The position numbers and the translations under genes were made by a program. Below, piece after piece: positions 31,929-43,379 of a DNA stretch of 64,000 nucleotides. The stretch comes from Rhabdophis nuchalis. Taxonomy: Eukaryota > Chordata > Lepidosauria > Squamata > Natricidae. The notes beneath the pieces are model-generated. The model was not told where the DNA came from, ran no database searches, and saw nothing but the letters and a program-made list of their open reading frames with translations. Within the stretch, counting starts at the first letter, position 1. Every line of letters begins with the position of its first letter. The stretch is from the NCBI GenBank assembly GCA_039707465.1, contig CM077644.1, positions 145,633,462-145,697,461 on the forward strand. The letters run 5' to 3'.

Positions 31929-32164
31929 CTCAAATTTAATTTCTGAATAGTAGTCACCAGCAGGGTGGGGCACACTTTCTGAATGTGAACCCCCCTTAGC
32001 TAATGCAGGATCTATTGCAATCCAAATTTCCAAAGTGAAAAGGAAGGGTGGCGGGAGAGATAGGGGAGCCCATGAAAAGAATGAAGTTTAATTCGATAAC
32101 AATGTAAAAGGTAAAGCTTTCCTCTGTCCAGTCATGTCTCACTTTCTTGGCTGATCATTTATTT

Positions 32165-32389
32165 CAGTGGTAGTCAACCTGGTCCCTACCGCCCACTAGT
32201 GGGCATTCCAGCTTTCATGGTGGGCGGTACGGGTTTTGTCCGATACTGAAGCACTTTCCTTTTTTTATTTAATTGACTTCCCTACTTTATAAATCACCAT
32301 TACTGTGGAACTGGTGGGTGGTTAGAAAATTTTACTACTAACAGAGATACAAAAGTGAGCAGTAGGTATAAAAAGGTTGACTACCCCTG
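32165..32389. mobile_element. hAT-type MITE, CAGTGGTAGTCAACC family
   Basis: A 225-bp sister of 11840-12065 with the same ends. A perfect 8-bp TSD ATTTATTT lies at 32157-32164 and 32390-32397. Confidence 0.92.
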
Positions 32390-32546
32390 ATTTATTTCAA
32401 CGATCCTAACCTTTAAGAATTATGGAACAAATTTATTTCAGATGTATAATTAAAAGGAATTTAGAGGAAACTGCTTATTCTACTCAAGACAGGTACATTT
32501 CTTATTATCTGATCATATGAATTATTCCACAAAAATTAGTTAAGAT

Positions 32547-32616
32547 TATCTATCTACCTACCTACCTACCGACCGACCGACCTACCTACCTACCTACCTA
32601 CCTACCCTACCTGTCC
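32547..32616. repeat. (CTAC)n/(CGAC)n microsatellite
   Basis: Runs of CTAC with three CGAC units in the middle, directly abutting the CR1 fragment at its 3' end. It probably seeded from that element's tail. Confidence 0.85.
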
Positions 32617-32708
32617 AGTCTCTTCTTAAAAACTTCAAGTGATGAATCACCCATAACTTCTGAAGGCAAACTGTTCCACTGGCTAATAGTTCTATCTCTT
32701 AGGAAGTG
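32617..32708 (-). mobile_element. CR1 LINE 3' fragment
   Basis: The reverse strand matches the CR1 ORF2 end (Asn-Gln-Trp-Asn-Ser-Leu-Pro region) and the TTTAAGAAGAGACTGGACAG block. About 90 bp. Confidence 0.75.
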
Positions 32709-33265
32709 TAGTCAAGGCAAGGGAGGCTTCTAGGGAGTTCTTTATTTCTCTTAATAAATGTTTCAGTCAAAGGCCCTCCGACAACAGGCTACCCTGCAGG
32801 TAGCCACTCTCAGACTTCCAAACACAGTTCCGGTAGTACAAAGAAAGCCTTGTAGGAGCACGCTCACAGGGCAAGGTTTAGGTTTCCAAGTCCAACCCAC
32901 CAGGCAGAGCAGTGGTGGGATTCAAATAATTTAACATCCAGTTCTCTGCCCTAATGATTTCAGTTGGCCTAATGAATTAGTTCACCAAACTGTTCAGAAA
33001 CTTAACAACCGGTTCTCCCGAAGTGGTGCGAACTGGCTGAATCCCACCACTGAGGCAGAGTCAAGACAAGAAACTCATGACAAGAAATAGGTCACAGAAA
33101 AGAAGCAGTTCCAAAGCCCCAGTGAAGCAGAGACCAAATGCAGGCCACAAGAGAAGGGCTAGGTCCAAACCAAATGCAAAGCCCAATCTTCCAAGTAAGG
33201 CAAGGCAAACGGCTAACAGGCACGAGTCAAAGCCTGGGGAGTCTAAGTCAAAGCAAACAATTGTT
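32709..33265. other. Possible LTR-element or unknown repeat, interrupted by a MITE
   Basis: The minus strand has AATAAA in TTAATAAATG/TTATTAAGAG context near 32750. The GAGGCAGAGTCAAGACAAG side is purine-rich with repeated AGGC/CAAGGCAA words, and a 63-codon basic forward frame is probably spurious. The layout is reminiscent of a degenerate LTR, but I see no defined termini. The 143-bp MITE at 32910-33052 is inserted in it. Confidence 0.3.
32910..33052. mobile_element. hAT-type MITE, CAGTGGTGGGATTCA family (short)
   Basis: The ends are CAGTGGTGGGATTCAAAT and TGAATCCCACCACTG, with a perfect 8-bp TSD AGGCAGAG at 32902-32909 and 33053-33060. It has the cleanest termini of its family here. Confidence 0.93.
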
Positions 33266-33267
33266 TG

Positions 33268-33345
33268 AGATTTATTTGAGATTTATTGAATTTATATACC
33301 GCCCTATCTCCCTTTCGGGACTAAGCCAACAGTAAGAATAGGTCA
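33268..33345 (-). mobile_element. L2 LINE 3' tail fragment
   Basis: Reverse-strand L2 terminus: GAGATTTATTGAATTTATAT followed by ACCGCCCTATCTCCCTTTCG. Only the tail is present. Confidence 0.7.
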
Positions 33346-33492
33346 TACAAAAACTAAAATCACATGTTAAAATATATTAAATAGATTGGCCTGCCAATTA
33401 AAACCCCCTGCTAAAATCAATTTCCTGGCAAAGGCTAACTCCCTGTGGCTTCTCCTTAAGTTACTCCCTTCCAGGTGTTCCTTGTGATAAGG

Positions 33493-33875
33493 CAGTGATG
33501 GCGAACCTTTTTTGGCTTGCGTGCCAAAACTGGGGGGAGCATAGGGGGGTCGCGGGCGGATGTGCCACACCCATAATGCTATATGCATGACCCCAGTGTG
33601 CATGCACGCATGACCAGCACTCCCCCCCTGTTTTTAGCGTGCTTTTTTCTCCCTCCCAAGGCTCCAGAGGCTTTATACGTTCGGGAACAGACTTCCAGTT
33701 TGCTCGTAGGGCCGGTTTTTCGCACTCAGGAAAAATGGCATCAAAAGAAGGCCAAAGTCAGCCGGCCAGCGCACACATGCACACTGGACGGCTCACAGGG
33801 TGACACCTCACGTGCCCTGACAAATGGCTCTGCGTGCCACCTGTGGCACATGTGCCATAGGTTTGCCATCACGGG
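33493..33875. mobile_element. hAT-type MITE, CAGTGATGGCGAACC family
   Basis: Left end CAGTGATGGCGAACC and right end GGTTTGCCATCACG. The flanks TGATAAGG (33485-33492) and GGATAAGG (33876-33883) match at 7 of 8. The interior holds GTGCATGCACGCATGACC-like alternating tracts and CTCCCAAGGCTCCAGAGGCT, shared with 44193-44490. Confidence 0.85.
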
Positions 33876-33949
33876 GGATAAGGGGTGGGGCGATCTAGTA
33901 GCTTTGCAGCCCTTTTCTGGGTTTGCCTATGCTCCACTCTTCTTGCCCT

Positions 33950-34130
33950 TAAATCGAGTGGCGTAGACAGCTGTTCCTGATCAGAGGAGATTGGCTGCTT
34001 ACTAGCACCTCTGTGTCTGTGCAGGCAGGCAGCTCTCCGTCTGGTTGACCACCTCCTCCAATGTCTGAAGGTCCCAGGAAAGCATCGTCCTCAGCCCCTG
34101 GCGGGAACAGTCCCAGTTCCAACTTCTCCT
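33950..34130 (-). other. Unclassified Glu/Gly-rich frame beside CR1
   Basis: The minus strand encodes SMEEEEKLELGLFPPGAEDD, then FLGPSDIGGGGQPDGELPAC. It is fused in frame with the CR1 relic at 34131-34330 only by chance juxtaposition. The composition resembles LTR-element leader sequence, but I do not recognise it. Confidence 0.25.
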
Positions 34131-34325
34131 CCTCCTCCATCGAACAGAGTTCAGGAAGTTTCTCCTTAATTCCAGGTTGCTTCTTTCCTTGATTAGTTTC
34201 CGCCCATTGTTTCTTTTCTTGCCTTCTGGAGCTTTGGGAAATAAGTTGACTCCCCCCCACCTCTTCTTTGTGGCAACCCCTCAAATACTGGAACACTGCT
34301 ATCATGTCACACGCACACACACCAT
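34131..34325 (-). mobile_element. CR1 LINE fragment (ORF2 C-terminus)
   Basis: Reverse-strand remnants of MIAVFQYLRGCHKEE, then an LFSKAPEG-like block and LELRRNFL-like block with frameshifts. No 3'UTR. Confidence 0.75.
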
Positions 34326-34339
34326 CATGTCTTGGTGCC

Positions 34340-35094
34340 AAACTGATTAAAAGCCTGAAAGTGGGGCTTTTTCCTGTCTTCAGTCTGTTCCCACAGATTC
34401 AGGATGGTGGCACAGTTCAGAATGTAAAGCTGCTTTAACCCAGCCTGTTTTGCCATGGCTCCTATGGAAAGCCTATCACTTTTTCTTCTATTAGGAAGAA
34501 ACTTTCCACGGGCAGCAAGGAGAACGCTCCTTGTTAGGTACAGAGCTGTGGGGCGCGGTGTGCAAGGGATGCACCGCTCTTGGGACTCCAGACAGCTCTC
34601 CCTGTGACAGGTAACTGATTGGATTAAGAGGCCTGCCTGACAGCATGTCTGTTCAGCCACGCTGGCTAATCAACCTCCCTATCCTGCTTGCTAATAAATC
34701 CTGCACCAGGGACCATTCCGCTTGATGATCTCTCCTTGGGGAGTTTTTAAGGCTTCTCTGAGAGAAAACTACTCTGAGTCTATTAAAAATTGGAGCTGTG
34801 CAGTTGTCAGGTAGTCCCAAGGAGTCACGGGAAGTGCCCATCACCCAGGTGGAGGTACCTATTACATATTCAAGCAACCACGACCGGGAAGAGAATGGGG
34901 TGATCGAAGAGAAAACAGAAATTACAATCAAGTTGATGGAACATACACCAACATTTTTATAACACTGAGTCTGTCACATCAGCAAGGCAGGGGTGGGGGA
35001 AGCAATAGACCTCTCGTAAGTCAGGAGATCCCAAGGCAGAAAATGTGGTTTGTCCTCTTTGCAGACGGATTAAACTGACGATAATTGTTCCTTG
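34340..35094. other. No recognised gene; possible LTR-like segment
   Basis: The part 34595-34750 has TGTGACAGGTAACTG and, further on, CTAATAAATCCTGCACC, a layout compatible with an LTR R/U5 in plus orientation. I cannot define its ends or a duplication, so no call is made. Confidence 0.3.
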
Positions 35095-35102
35095 GCTCAA
35101 AA

Positions 35103-35278
35103 CAGGGGTGAAATTCAGCAGGTTCTGGAGAATCGGTAGCAGAAAGTTTGAGTAGTTCGTAGAACCGGCAAACACCACCTCTGGCTGGTCAGAGGAGTGG
35201 GGGTGGGAATGGAGATTTTGCAACACCCACCAAGCCACGCCCAGAACTGGTAGTAAAAATATTTGAATTTTACCACTT
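35103..35278. mobile_element. hAT-type MITE, CAGTGGTGGGATTCA family, reversed
   Basis: The left end CAGGGGTGAAATTCAGCAGG and right end TTGAATTTTACCACTT are family termini in opposite orientation to 13361-13685. The flanks GCTCAAAA (35095-35102) and GCTCAAAG (35279-35286) match at 7 of 8. Confidence 0.85.
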
Positions 35279-35289
35279 GCTCAAAGGTA

Positions 35290-35786
<497 letters not shown>

Positions 35787-35789
35787 TTT

Positions 35790-37904
35790 CCATCTCTGTT
35801 TAACTGCTATGGATTTATTTTCTTCCACTGGCACGGAAGAACATTAAAAACTAATTGCATTGGTTACTTAAGAAAGAAAAGTTAATGAATTTTAGTTCAC
35901 TGAGAGCTGCCTCTTAAATAGGATCATGAAAAATGTTGATCTTATTTCCAAGGCGCTAAAGCCAATCCAGTATTATTTTCTTAGTATTATTAGCATTTGC
36001 ATTACAAATTAAGAGTAAAAAATGTTTACAATGTACTCTACAATGGTCTATAGCTAAGTGCTCCAAAATAAGATACGATTTGGCATTTAACTAACAAGAA
36101 ACAATTAAAACAACTACCAAAATAAGTTAGAGGAGCAAATCACTTCCATAATGAGAATAAAAAAGCTGAGGGAATGAGAAAGAAACGTCTAGATCTCCAT
36201 TTTGCCTCCTCACAACAATCTACCATTTTGCACATTTCTTCTTTTTTGTCCCCTTTTTCCTGACATTGTTAGTATTACTTGGACTGGCTAATAATTCATG
36301 GCTTCAAAACTTACTCAGCTTATTTTGTACAACTGGTATTAACTGGGTATTTAACTGGAACGATGTTCCCATATTTAGATAAATTGGCCCACTGCATCTA
36401 ACTGATTTAAGGTCCCTCCTCTCTCTCATTACTGACAATCACTGTCATGAACAGACATCTCACCATATTCTGCAGGGATCTTTCATGGCTCTCCAAATAT
36501 AGTTAAATTACAGCTTCTGTTAGATCTAACCATGAGGGGCCTAGGAGCTGCGATCCTAGAACATTCAGGTCAGATCTTGACCTTCTTTTATTGTCATTTT
36601 CTGGTAGTGTCCAAAAGCTAGGAAACAAAAGCCAAATATCAAAGCCCCCCCTCCTCCAATTCTTAGCTCACTGAAGAATGCCAACAAGAAACCGCAGTCA
36701 ACTGTATGAAAAGTACTGAATATTTAGGAGTATAAATTAGGTCACATTTCATGTTTATCAGTAAAGATCATAGCAGCCATCTCTGTGATAAATCCAGAAT
36801 AGAAAGAATCAACTCATCCTGAAGCTGTGACAGCCTTACAGTAGTCTGAGAACATTTCAATGTTAACCTGAAATACTAAACACTACTTAATAATTCTTTA
36901 AATCAGCTGGATCTAATGTTGGCTTTTAAAGTAAGGACGTCACTATTACCATTTTTTAATATGATGGGGAATTTAACTTGCAAAAGAGAAGTCATTATAA
37001 TCTGAGTAACTGTTGGCAGCTCTTAGAGGCCCTTATAAACTAAGCCCTTATAAGCTAAGCCAAACAAATAATGGTGCAAACAATCTAGCAAATATTTTCT
37101 GGCATCTATAATTGTCTCATTTATGCCAAAAAGGCTTTCAGGTATAGCTCAGTGTTCTGGTTTTAACATATGAAGTCTTCTACACTTCTACATTCTGGAC
37201 AGTCTTCACTTACTAGAATTATCTTGTCCATCACTTTCTTCCCAGGAGAAAGTTCTGGTTATATTTTACTTACATCTTACATTTTACTTCAATGTGATGA
37301 ATCAGAGTCATGAGATATTGTTTCTCAGTCACTACTCCGGCATTATCAAATAGCCTCCCCTTGAGAATTAAGACTTGCATTCTCTCTCTTAATGCCCCAG
37401 AAGTTGCTTAAGATGTTCTGGAGAACATTTCTTCTGAAGATTATTTTAAAATTGTCAGTTTGTTCTATTCCATTTATGACTTGCATTTTGATTACGCCAC
37501 TTATTATTTCTTATTGTAATGTTATATTGTTTCCAATTTTAATTTCTAGGTTGCAGACTTAAAGGTAAAGAAAAAAGTTTCCTATCCAGTTGTCTCGGAG
37601 TCTAGGGCGCAGGGGTGAGCTTCTGTTCTTTGTCCCAGCTCCTGCCTACCTAGCAGTTTCGAAAGCATGCAAATGCAAGTGAATAAATAGGTACCGCTTT
37701 GTGGGAAGATAACAGCATTCTGTGTGTTTTTGGCATATAGTCATGCTGGCCACATGACTATGGAAAATATTTTCAGAAAATAGTGGCTCCCTCCATTTTT
37801 TGGCCAAGGGAGGATGCTGACTACAGAAGTTTAAACTGATTGTAATTTTTTAGTAGCTTGCTGTGGATTACTAAGAATCTTCATTGATTTGGAAGGATAC
37901 ATCT

Positions 37905-37943
<39 letters not shown>

Positions 37944-38084
37944 ACGCACACAAACACACACATATAGGCAATTCTAAAAGTATAAATTTTGGGTTGTTGC
38001 ATTATTGTGGATCAGAACACCTATCTTTTCATTGTGGCAAATGAATTTCTGAAAACGGTGGAGTACAAACAAATACAGGATTGC
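35790..38084. other. No gene; (CA)n at 37911-37970
   Basis: Over 2 kb of AT-rich unique-looking sequence. A (CA)n microsatellite with CAAA/CGCA interruptions lies at 37911-37970. The part around 37565-37840 (AAAGGTAAAG, CTATCCAGTTGTCTCGGAGT, then TGGCCAAGGGAGGATGCTGA) looks like an old interspersed repeat whose family I cannot name. Confidence 0.4.
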
Positions 38085-38092
38085 AGTGCTTA

Positions 38093-38349
38093 CAGTGGTG
38101 AAATGCAAATTTTCTTACTACCGGTTCTGTGGGCATGGCTTGGTGGGTATGGTTTGGTGTGCATGGCAGGAGAAAGCTACTGCAAATTCTCCATTCCCAC
38201 CCCACTCCAGGGGAAGGATACTGCAAAATCTCCATTCCCTCCCCACTCTGGGGCCAGCCAGATATGGGATTTGCCGATTCTCTGAACTACTCAAAATTTC
38301 CACTACCAGTTCACCAGAATCTGTCAAAACCTGCTGGATTTAATCCTTG
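38093..38349. mobile_element. hAT-type MITE, CAGTGGTGGGATTCA family
   Basis: Left end CAGTGGTGAAATGCAAATT and internal TACTACCGGTTCTGTGGGC. The flanks AGTGCTTA (38085-38092) and AGTGCTTT (38350-38357) match at 7 of 8. The right end is decayed (GGATTTAATCCTTG). Two tandem AAG(C/G)(T/A)TACTGCAAA blocks lie inside. Confidence 0.85.
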
Positions 38350-38494
38350 AGTGCTTTCCAAACATAAATAAATAAATAAGAGTTACTACAAGTGTTCAAA
38401 GAGGTAGATTAAAATACAGAACATAACATCACTTCTTTACTCTTAATATACCCACAAATATTAATTCAAAATGTGCTCTCATCATGATGTCTCT

Positions 38495-38495
<1 letters not shown>

Positions 38496-38590
<95 letters not shown>

Positions 38591-38592
38591 TT
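38496..38592. repeat. (TTTA)n microsatellite, ~97 bp
   Basis: About 24 uninterrupted TTTA units. It may descend from an L2 tail on the minus strand, but no L2 body is visible beside it. Confidence 0.97.
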
Positions 38593-38599
38593 TTCTTCA

Positions 38600-39180
38600 T
38601 TTCTTTTTACAGCATGGTAGAAGCCATATGGCCAGCCCCATTTGATAGGTATACCAATGTGTATACATGCACATACATAAATAAGGAGCATCCATATTTA
38701 ATTTTTTCTGAGATGAACTACCTCCCTTTCCCTCTCCATATTTTCTAAGCCAAAATGCCAGGACAGGAAGTGATCAGAATCCCTTCTGCAGCAGGATGAG
38801 AAGGAACATTACAGGACAATCCTGTATAGACAATCCAAAACAGTGGGACCTCCTCCACAGAGAATAGTATGTATTAAGTATTAAGGAGTATTAATAGTAT
38901 TGAGGAGAATCTCATATTTTCTCTCTTGATTGTACAATTAGATTAGATATAACTAGAGACTGTATTGCAAAGCCTTTCAAAGATGCTAACTGTGGGGCTT
39001 GAGAGAGTCCACATTTATAGAGTCCAATCCACCAACTGGCTTTCATACAAATTAATTTTCTATAGAGGAAAAGTAGGCACGCAACTAAATGTGAGAACCT
39101 ATTGATTCAATGCTCACCCCACTTAGATCTTGTTTTTTAGCTAGGTTATTAAAGGTAGGACAAGTCTTCCATACTATCTG
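38600..39180. other. No recognised gene or repeat
   Basis: Unique-looking DNA between the (TTTA)n tract and the SINE. Confidence 0.4.
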
Positions 39181-39186
39181 TTATTA

Positions 39187-39392
39187 GGAGCCCTGCTGGT
39201 GCCGTGGTTAGAATGCAGTATTGCAAGCTAACTCTGCCCGATGCCAGGAGTTCAATTCTGATGGTCCCAAAGTTGACTCAGCCTTCCATCTTTCCGAGGT
39301 TGATGAGGATCCAGATTGTTGCACACAATATGTTTACATATTGTAAAGCACTGTGAGGTGGTATATAAGTCTAAGTGCTATTGCTTTCCCCC
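39187..39392 (+). mobile_element. tRNA-derived squamate SINE
   Basis: A tRNA-related head with an A-box-like GCCGTGGTTAGAATGC region and a B-box-like AGGAGTTCAATTCTG. The family-specific body follows with GACTCAGCCTTCCATC and TTTCCGAGGTTGATGAGGAT. The 3' part TATATAAGTCTAAGTGCTAT resembles the LINE-matched tail of Sauria-type SINEs. About 205 bp. The second copy is at 43858-44047, reversed. Confidence 0.8.
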
Positions 39393-39481
39393 CATTATAT
39401 CTCCCATTGTTGTAGTAGTGAATTCCTGGATTGAGGAGGAGGGACTAGATAACCTTCTGATCCAACCCTTACATTCTGTGA

Positions 39482-39545
39482 CTCTCCTTCTCCTTCTCCT
39501 TCTCCTTCTCCTTCTCCTTCTCCCTCTTCCTCTTCCTCTTCCATT
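39482..39545. repeat. (CTTCTC)n microsatellite
   Basis: About ten CTTCTC units passing into CCTCTT units, just 3' of the SINE. Confidence 0.9.
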
Positions 39546-39549
39546 TCCG

Positions 39550-40880
39550 ATCATAGATATCTCTGCATCTACTCAAACACTATTGGAATATAATAACCTT
39601 ATAACTGAGACCATGTCTTTTGGCCTACATTATATTTCACTGTCTGGTATATTGGCAGCACTATATAAATGACTTGTTATTAATGACTATGCAAATGAAT
39701 GAGCTTAGTTGCACCAAGAGACTTTTCTTACTGAATGCTTTGATCTCTTTACAAAATCAATGGATCCCTTTCATAGCCACAAAAAAAAAAGCAGAAAAGC
39801 TCCAGGAAATGTGTCTTTCTTTTTTTTAAAGCTTTCATTCACCCACCTTTCTTCCTTTTCACTCATCTCTTCATCTCATTCTGCAAAAAAAGAAAAGAAA
39901 AGAAAAAAAATTCACAAGACAGTAGAGTTAAATCTGGAAGGCAAACACCCAACCATCTTTTGGATGAATGATGGCCTCTTCACCCACTTTGCATATTTAT
40001 TGGCTTTTGTCATGGTCTCCAGCCTTTTAGAATATCAGAATGTTCCACTTTAAAAATCTTATTTGCACTTTTTAGTCATGGAAGGATATTGTGAAATGCC
40101 TTATTCACTTCCATTGATTTTGTGCTTTTAAGGGTATCATATAAAACTCTTTAATAGGTAAAACCAACCTACCTGAAAATGGATTCCATATACCCTGTAA
40201 CAGATTAAGATTAGTACACTGGTGTCATATTAAGTGAAAAAGCAGATCATAGGCTGGGCTGCTTGTTTGCCATGCATCTGTGCACTTTGCAGGTTGTACA
40301 GTCATTACTTGCTAGAGCTTTTGTTTTCCTTTTTTAAGAGCATGTTTCTAGTCCTCAGTTTTGAGACCCTGAGAACTTGCTCACTGCAGCTCTGAAAGGC
40401 AAGAGAGTTAATATGTTCTCTATGACAACAATTTGTTTTTTTTTTCCTATTATTGCAGTGCATCACATTTATTTATTAAACTTGTATGTTGCCAAAAGTC
40501 CATGGTGCATCCTCTTTTTTAAATTTCCCTTCCTTCTCCTCTTATGCTTTAACAAAGAGAGCACAAGATTGATAAACACCAGTATAAATGATGGGTGTGA
40601 GTTTAAATGATGGGCAAATATATAGCTTGACTTAGCTAGGCTCTGGAGCCTTTTAAAATGCACAGCATTATCTTTGGGCATAATCCCCGAGTGATCTCTG
40701 TAGTTAGTGCTATTTCAAATTAAACAAATGAACATGCAGTGCATTTATCCTTATGAAGTCATTGCAGGCTGCATTGTACTAATCATACTGTGAGGTACGT
40801 AATAATTTGTTAATACAATTTAGTTTTTCTCTGCTCTTTTCCTAAGAAAGCCGTGATGGTTGGTGTTAATTCTTAAAAAT
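39550..40880. other. No recognised gene or repeat
   Basis: AT-rich sequence. Several open frames of 60-115 codons overlap here but none has a recognisable motif. Confidence 0.4.
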
Positions 40881-40892
40881 AACACATATCTC

Positions 40893-41190
40893 AAGAGGTG
40901 GGATTCTACCCGTTCGGGCGAACCGGGTAGAATGATGATCGGTGATCAGTTCAGTGATCAGCTGGAAGTAGACCGGTTCGCTCCGACGATCAAGTGGGCC
41001 CACCCGCCCCTGTGCTTTACTGACCTTTATCTTCTCAGCTGAGTCGCGTGGCAGAGTGGATTGCTGCTTCTCAGCTGTTTTCCTCCCCAGCAGTAATGAG
41101 GAAGGTAATTTTTCTCTAAACTTTGCACATGCGCATAGCAAAGCATACGATTACCGAACCAGTTGTTAAATCGATAGGATCTCACCACTG
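40893..41190. mobile_element. hAT-type MITE, diverged, perfect 8-bp TSD
   Basis: The 8-mer CATATCTC lies at 40885-40892 and 41191-41198. The right end GATCTCACCACTG and left end AAGAGGTGGGATTCTACC are inverted. The subterminal pair CGTTCGGGCGAACCGGGTAG is itself palindromic. The interior is GC-rich, unlike its neighbours. Confidence 0.88.
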
Positions 41191-41337
41191 CATATCTCTT
41201 AAACTCAGCCTGGAGGTTTTCTCTGTAAAATACAATATCCAGCGAGTGCATGCAAGAACTGACATTCCTACTTCTTTTGCATCATAATCTATGGGAAAAT
41301 GCTTTTCTAAAACTTCAATGTACAATTTGTGCCCGTA

Positions 41338-41455
41338 CCTTGAACCTACCTTGAAAGGTAATTGTGAGAATAAAATGAAGGGAGAATGCTTTGGAAGACA
41401 TTGAGCTCTTGGAAGAAAGGTGGGATATACAGATCAAGTAAGAAATATATATTGT
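41338..41455 (+). mobile_element. Old LINE/SINE 3' tail (GAGGATAAAATGG type)
   Basis: GGTAATTGTGAGAATAAAAT, then GAGCTCTTGGAAGAAAGGTG and GGATATACAGAT. This is the pattern of a widespread amniote L2-like 3' end that normally reads TTGTTGTGAGGATAAAATGG and GGAGGAAAGGCGGGATATAA. Confidence 0.5.
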
Positions 41456-41512
41456 ACATATATAGATATCTGATATATTATAAGGACTGATGCTGAAAGT
41501 TTATGGTAACTC

Positions 41513-41553
41513 AGTAGGGTAGGGTAGGGTAGGGTAGGGTAGGGTAGGGTAGA
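41513..41553. repeat. (GGGTA)n microsatellite / CR1 tail
   Basis: About eight GGGTA units followed by GAATA units, immediately at the 3' end of the minus-strand CR1 fragment. It is an expanded CR1 tail, not telomeric (pentamer). Confidence 0.85.
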
Positions 41554-41662
41554 ATAGAATAGGAAATGAACTTGGAGGTCTTCTAGTCCAACCCCAAACC
41601 TATACCATTTCAGACAAATGGTTGTCCAATCTCTTCTTAAAAACTTCCAATGAATTCTTGGC
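41554..41662 (-). mobile_element. CR1 LINE 3' end fragment
   Basis: The reverse strand carries TTGGGGTTGGACTAGAAGAC and ATTTGTCTGAAATGGTATAG, the CR1 3' hallmark, plus the TTTAAGAAGAGATTGGACAA block. Confidence 0.85.
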
Positions 41663-41724
41663 TACAATTAACATTATAAGCCAGAAGTGACATATCTATT
41701 ATGACTTGGCTACCATACGTCCAC

Positions 41725-41872
41725 TTTTAGTTATAATTTGTTTTTTATTGTTGTTTTATTGTGATTTTATACTTTTTTATATCTTTATGGTTTTATTTTG
41801 ATGTTGTAAGCTGCCCAAAGTCACCTTGCAGTGAGATGGGTGACAAACAATTTTAATAAATAATCAACTCTT
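41725..41872 (+). mobile_element. Old L2-like LINE 3' tail
   Basis: T-rich run then GTTGTAAGCTGCCCAAAGTC, GTGAGATGGGTGACAAACAA and TTTTAATAAATAA, a decayed version of the L2 GCCGCCC/GGGCGG terminus. Confidence 0.6.
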
Positions 41873-41879
41873 GATCTTT

Positions 41880-42845
41880 CTCCAAATCATCCCCTTATCT
41901 TCTTCAAGTGCAGATGCATAATGCACTGTAGATGAAAGATGCTTTCTTCAGTGCCTTCTACCTTCCAAGTACATTGTTTGTTTGCTCACTATTTCCTAAT
42001 ACTGTCTTTTCTCCTCTTGGGATGGTGCTGGAGGATCATGAGACCAAAGGTGGAAGGCCTCATACAACTCGACTAACTTACAAGCATTCATAACTAACCT
42101 GTATGAACGTGTTTAGGGCATGGCTAATGACCAGTTTAATGAAATGTCATACCAGAATGATCTGTTCATCTGCAAGCAGGAGTATTGAAAGAAGTTATGC
42201 CAGAATGCACAGGAAGGCATTCAATTCCAGACCTGCACTATTGCATCAAAGGTGGGCATAAAATAGAAGGGAGGTCATGAGAAATGAGACCAGATGACCA
42301 ATTGTTAAATTTCTCATTCTCATAGTTACAGGTAGCTGAAGTCAAGTAGTTGGTCTTCCCAGCAGATAAAAACAATGTATTCCTATGCCTCTCTTTTGTT
42401 TTTAAAAAAAGAGCTAAAATTGTAATAATTATGAATACCCAATTTAAATTAATTGACAAATGTTGGTTAAGTGGTTGACAGATTACCCTACCCCTATTGT
42501 TCTGCTTAGTAGTAGAAGATAAAGGAGGAAAAAGAGGGAAAGAAATAGAAAGAATTCAGCTCTTTATTCAGTTTTCTCTCCAACAATATATTCTACCTCC
42601 TGCCACCTTCCAAAGACTTTCATTTCTGCAGAGGAGAAAATGAAAATTGGTCGACCTGTTCTTCTTTACATCTGCACTAAGAGGTAAGTAATCTTATATT
42701 CTCTGCTATTTTAATCATTGCTGAATAGGACTAATTAGGCAAGAAATTTGGAATTTTAACTCTGATTTTTTTTCTTTATGTGTTCGTAACCTGCAGCTGA
42801 AAAAACTGAATAAATGAAAAAGGAACTACGATACACAGTGTCTTG
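41880..42845. other. No recognised gene or repeat
   Basis: AT-rich unique-looking DNA. Nothing recognised. Confidence 0.4.
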
Positions 42846-42856
42846 TTGGTGTAAGG

Positions 42857-43215
42857 CAGGGGTCGGCAACCTGAAACACTCAAAGAGCCACAAAGATCCT
42901 AACTGTTCAATTCTGGAGCCGACCAGAAGTCGGGTTCTCCCACAATAGAGTCTCCTCCTAGCACACTATCCTTTATCTTCTGCTGACTAGAAGTCTGGTT
43001 CCCCCACCATAGAGTCTCCTCCTAGCATGGCATCCTTTTTCTTCAGCTGACTAGATGTCCGGTTCCCCCACCATAGAGTCTCCTCCTGCATGGCGTCCTT
43101 TTTCCTCTACCTGTCCTAATTGAAAGCCCTATCAATTGTGGAGCCGACTGGCGACAGGGAGCTGCAGCAGAGTAATGAAAGAGCAACATTCGGTTCCAGA
43201 GGTTGCTGACCCCTG
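42857..43215. mobile_element. hAT-type element with internal 64-bp tandem units, perfect 8-bp TSD
   Basis: The ends are CAGGGGTCGGCAACC and GGTTGCTGACCCCTG, with GTGTAAGG at 42849-42856 and 43216-43223. The middle contains three tandem ~64-bp units, each with a GAAGTC(G/T)GGTTC-like block and ATAGAGTCTCCTCCT. The element at 61555-61968 is the same family in the opposite orientation. Non-coding. Confidence 0.92.
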
Positions 43216-43302
43216 GTGTAAGGGATATATGTATGTCATGCATGACTAAGAGCTGGAGCAAGTAGAATAGACTCCAGCCCATGGAAACATGAATGAGCCA
43301 GC

Positions 43303-43372
43303 AATATTTATTTATTTATTTATTTAAATTTATATCCCGCCCTTCTCCACAGAGGACCCAGGGCGGATTTAT
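43303..43372 (-). mobile_element. L2 LINE 3' tail fragment
   Basis: (TTTA)n tail then AAATTTATATCCCGCCCTTC and AGGACCCAGGGCGG on the reverse strand. Tail only. Confidence 0.8.
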
Positions 43373-43379
43373 GCCAAAG

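Noticed and set aside
31466..31939. 157-codon forward frame across the half-L1 leader
   Set aside because: Antisense to the element's 5'UTR. It runs to the target duplication and has no motif.
41513..41553. (GGGTA)n as an interstitial telomere
   Set aside because: The unit is a pentamer and not TTAGGG, and it abuts the 3' end of a CR1 fragment, so an expanded LINE tail explains it.
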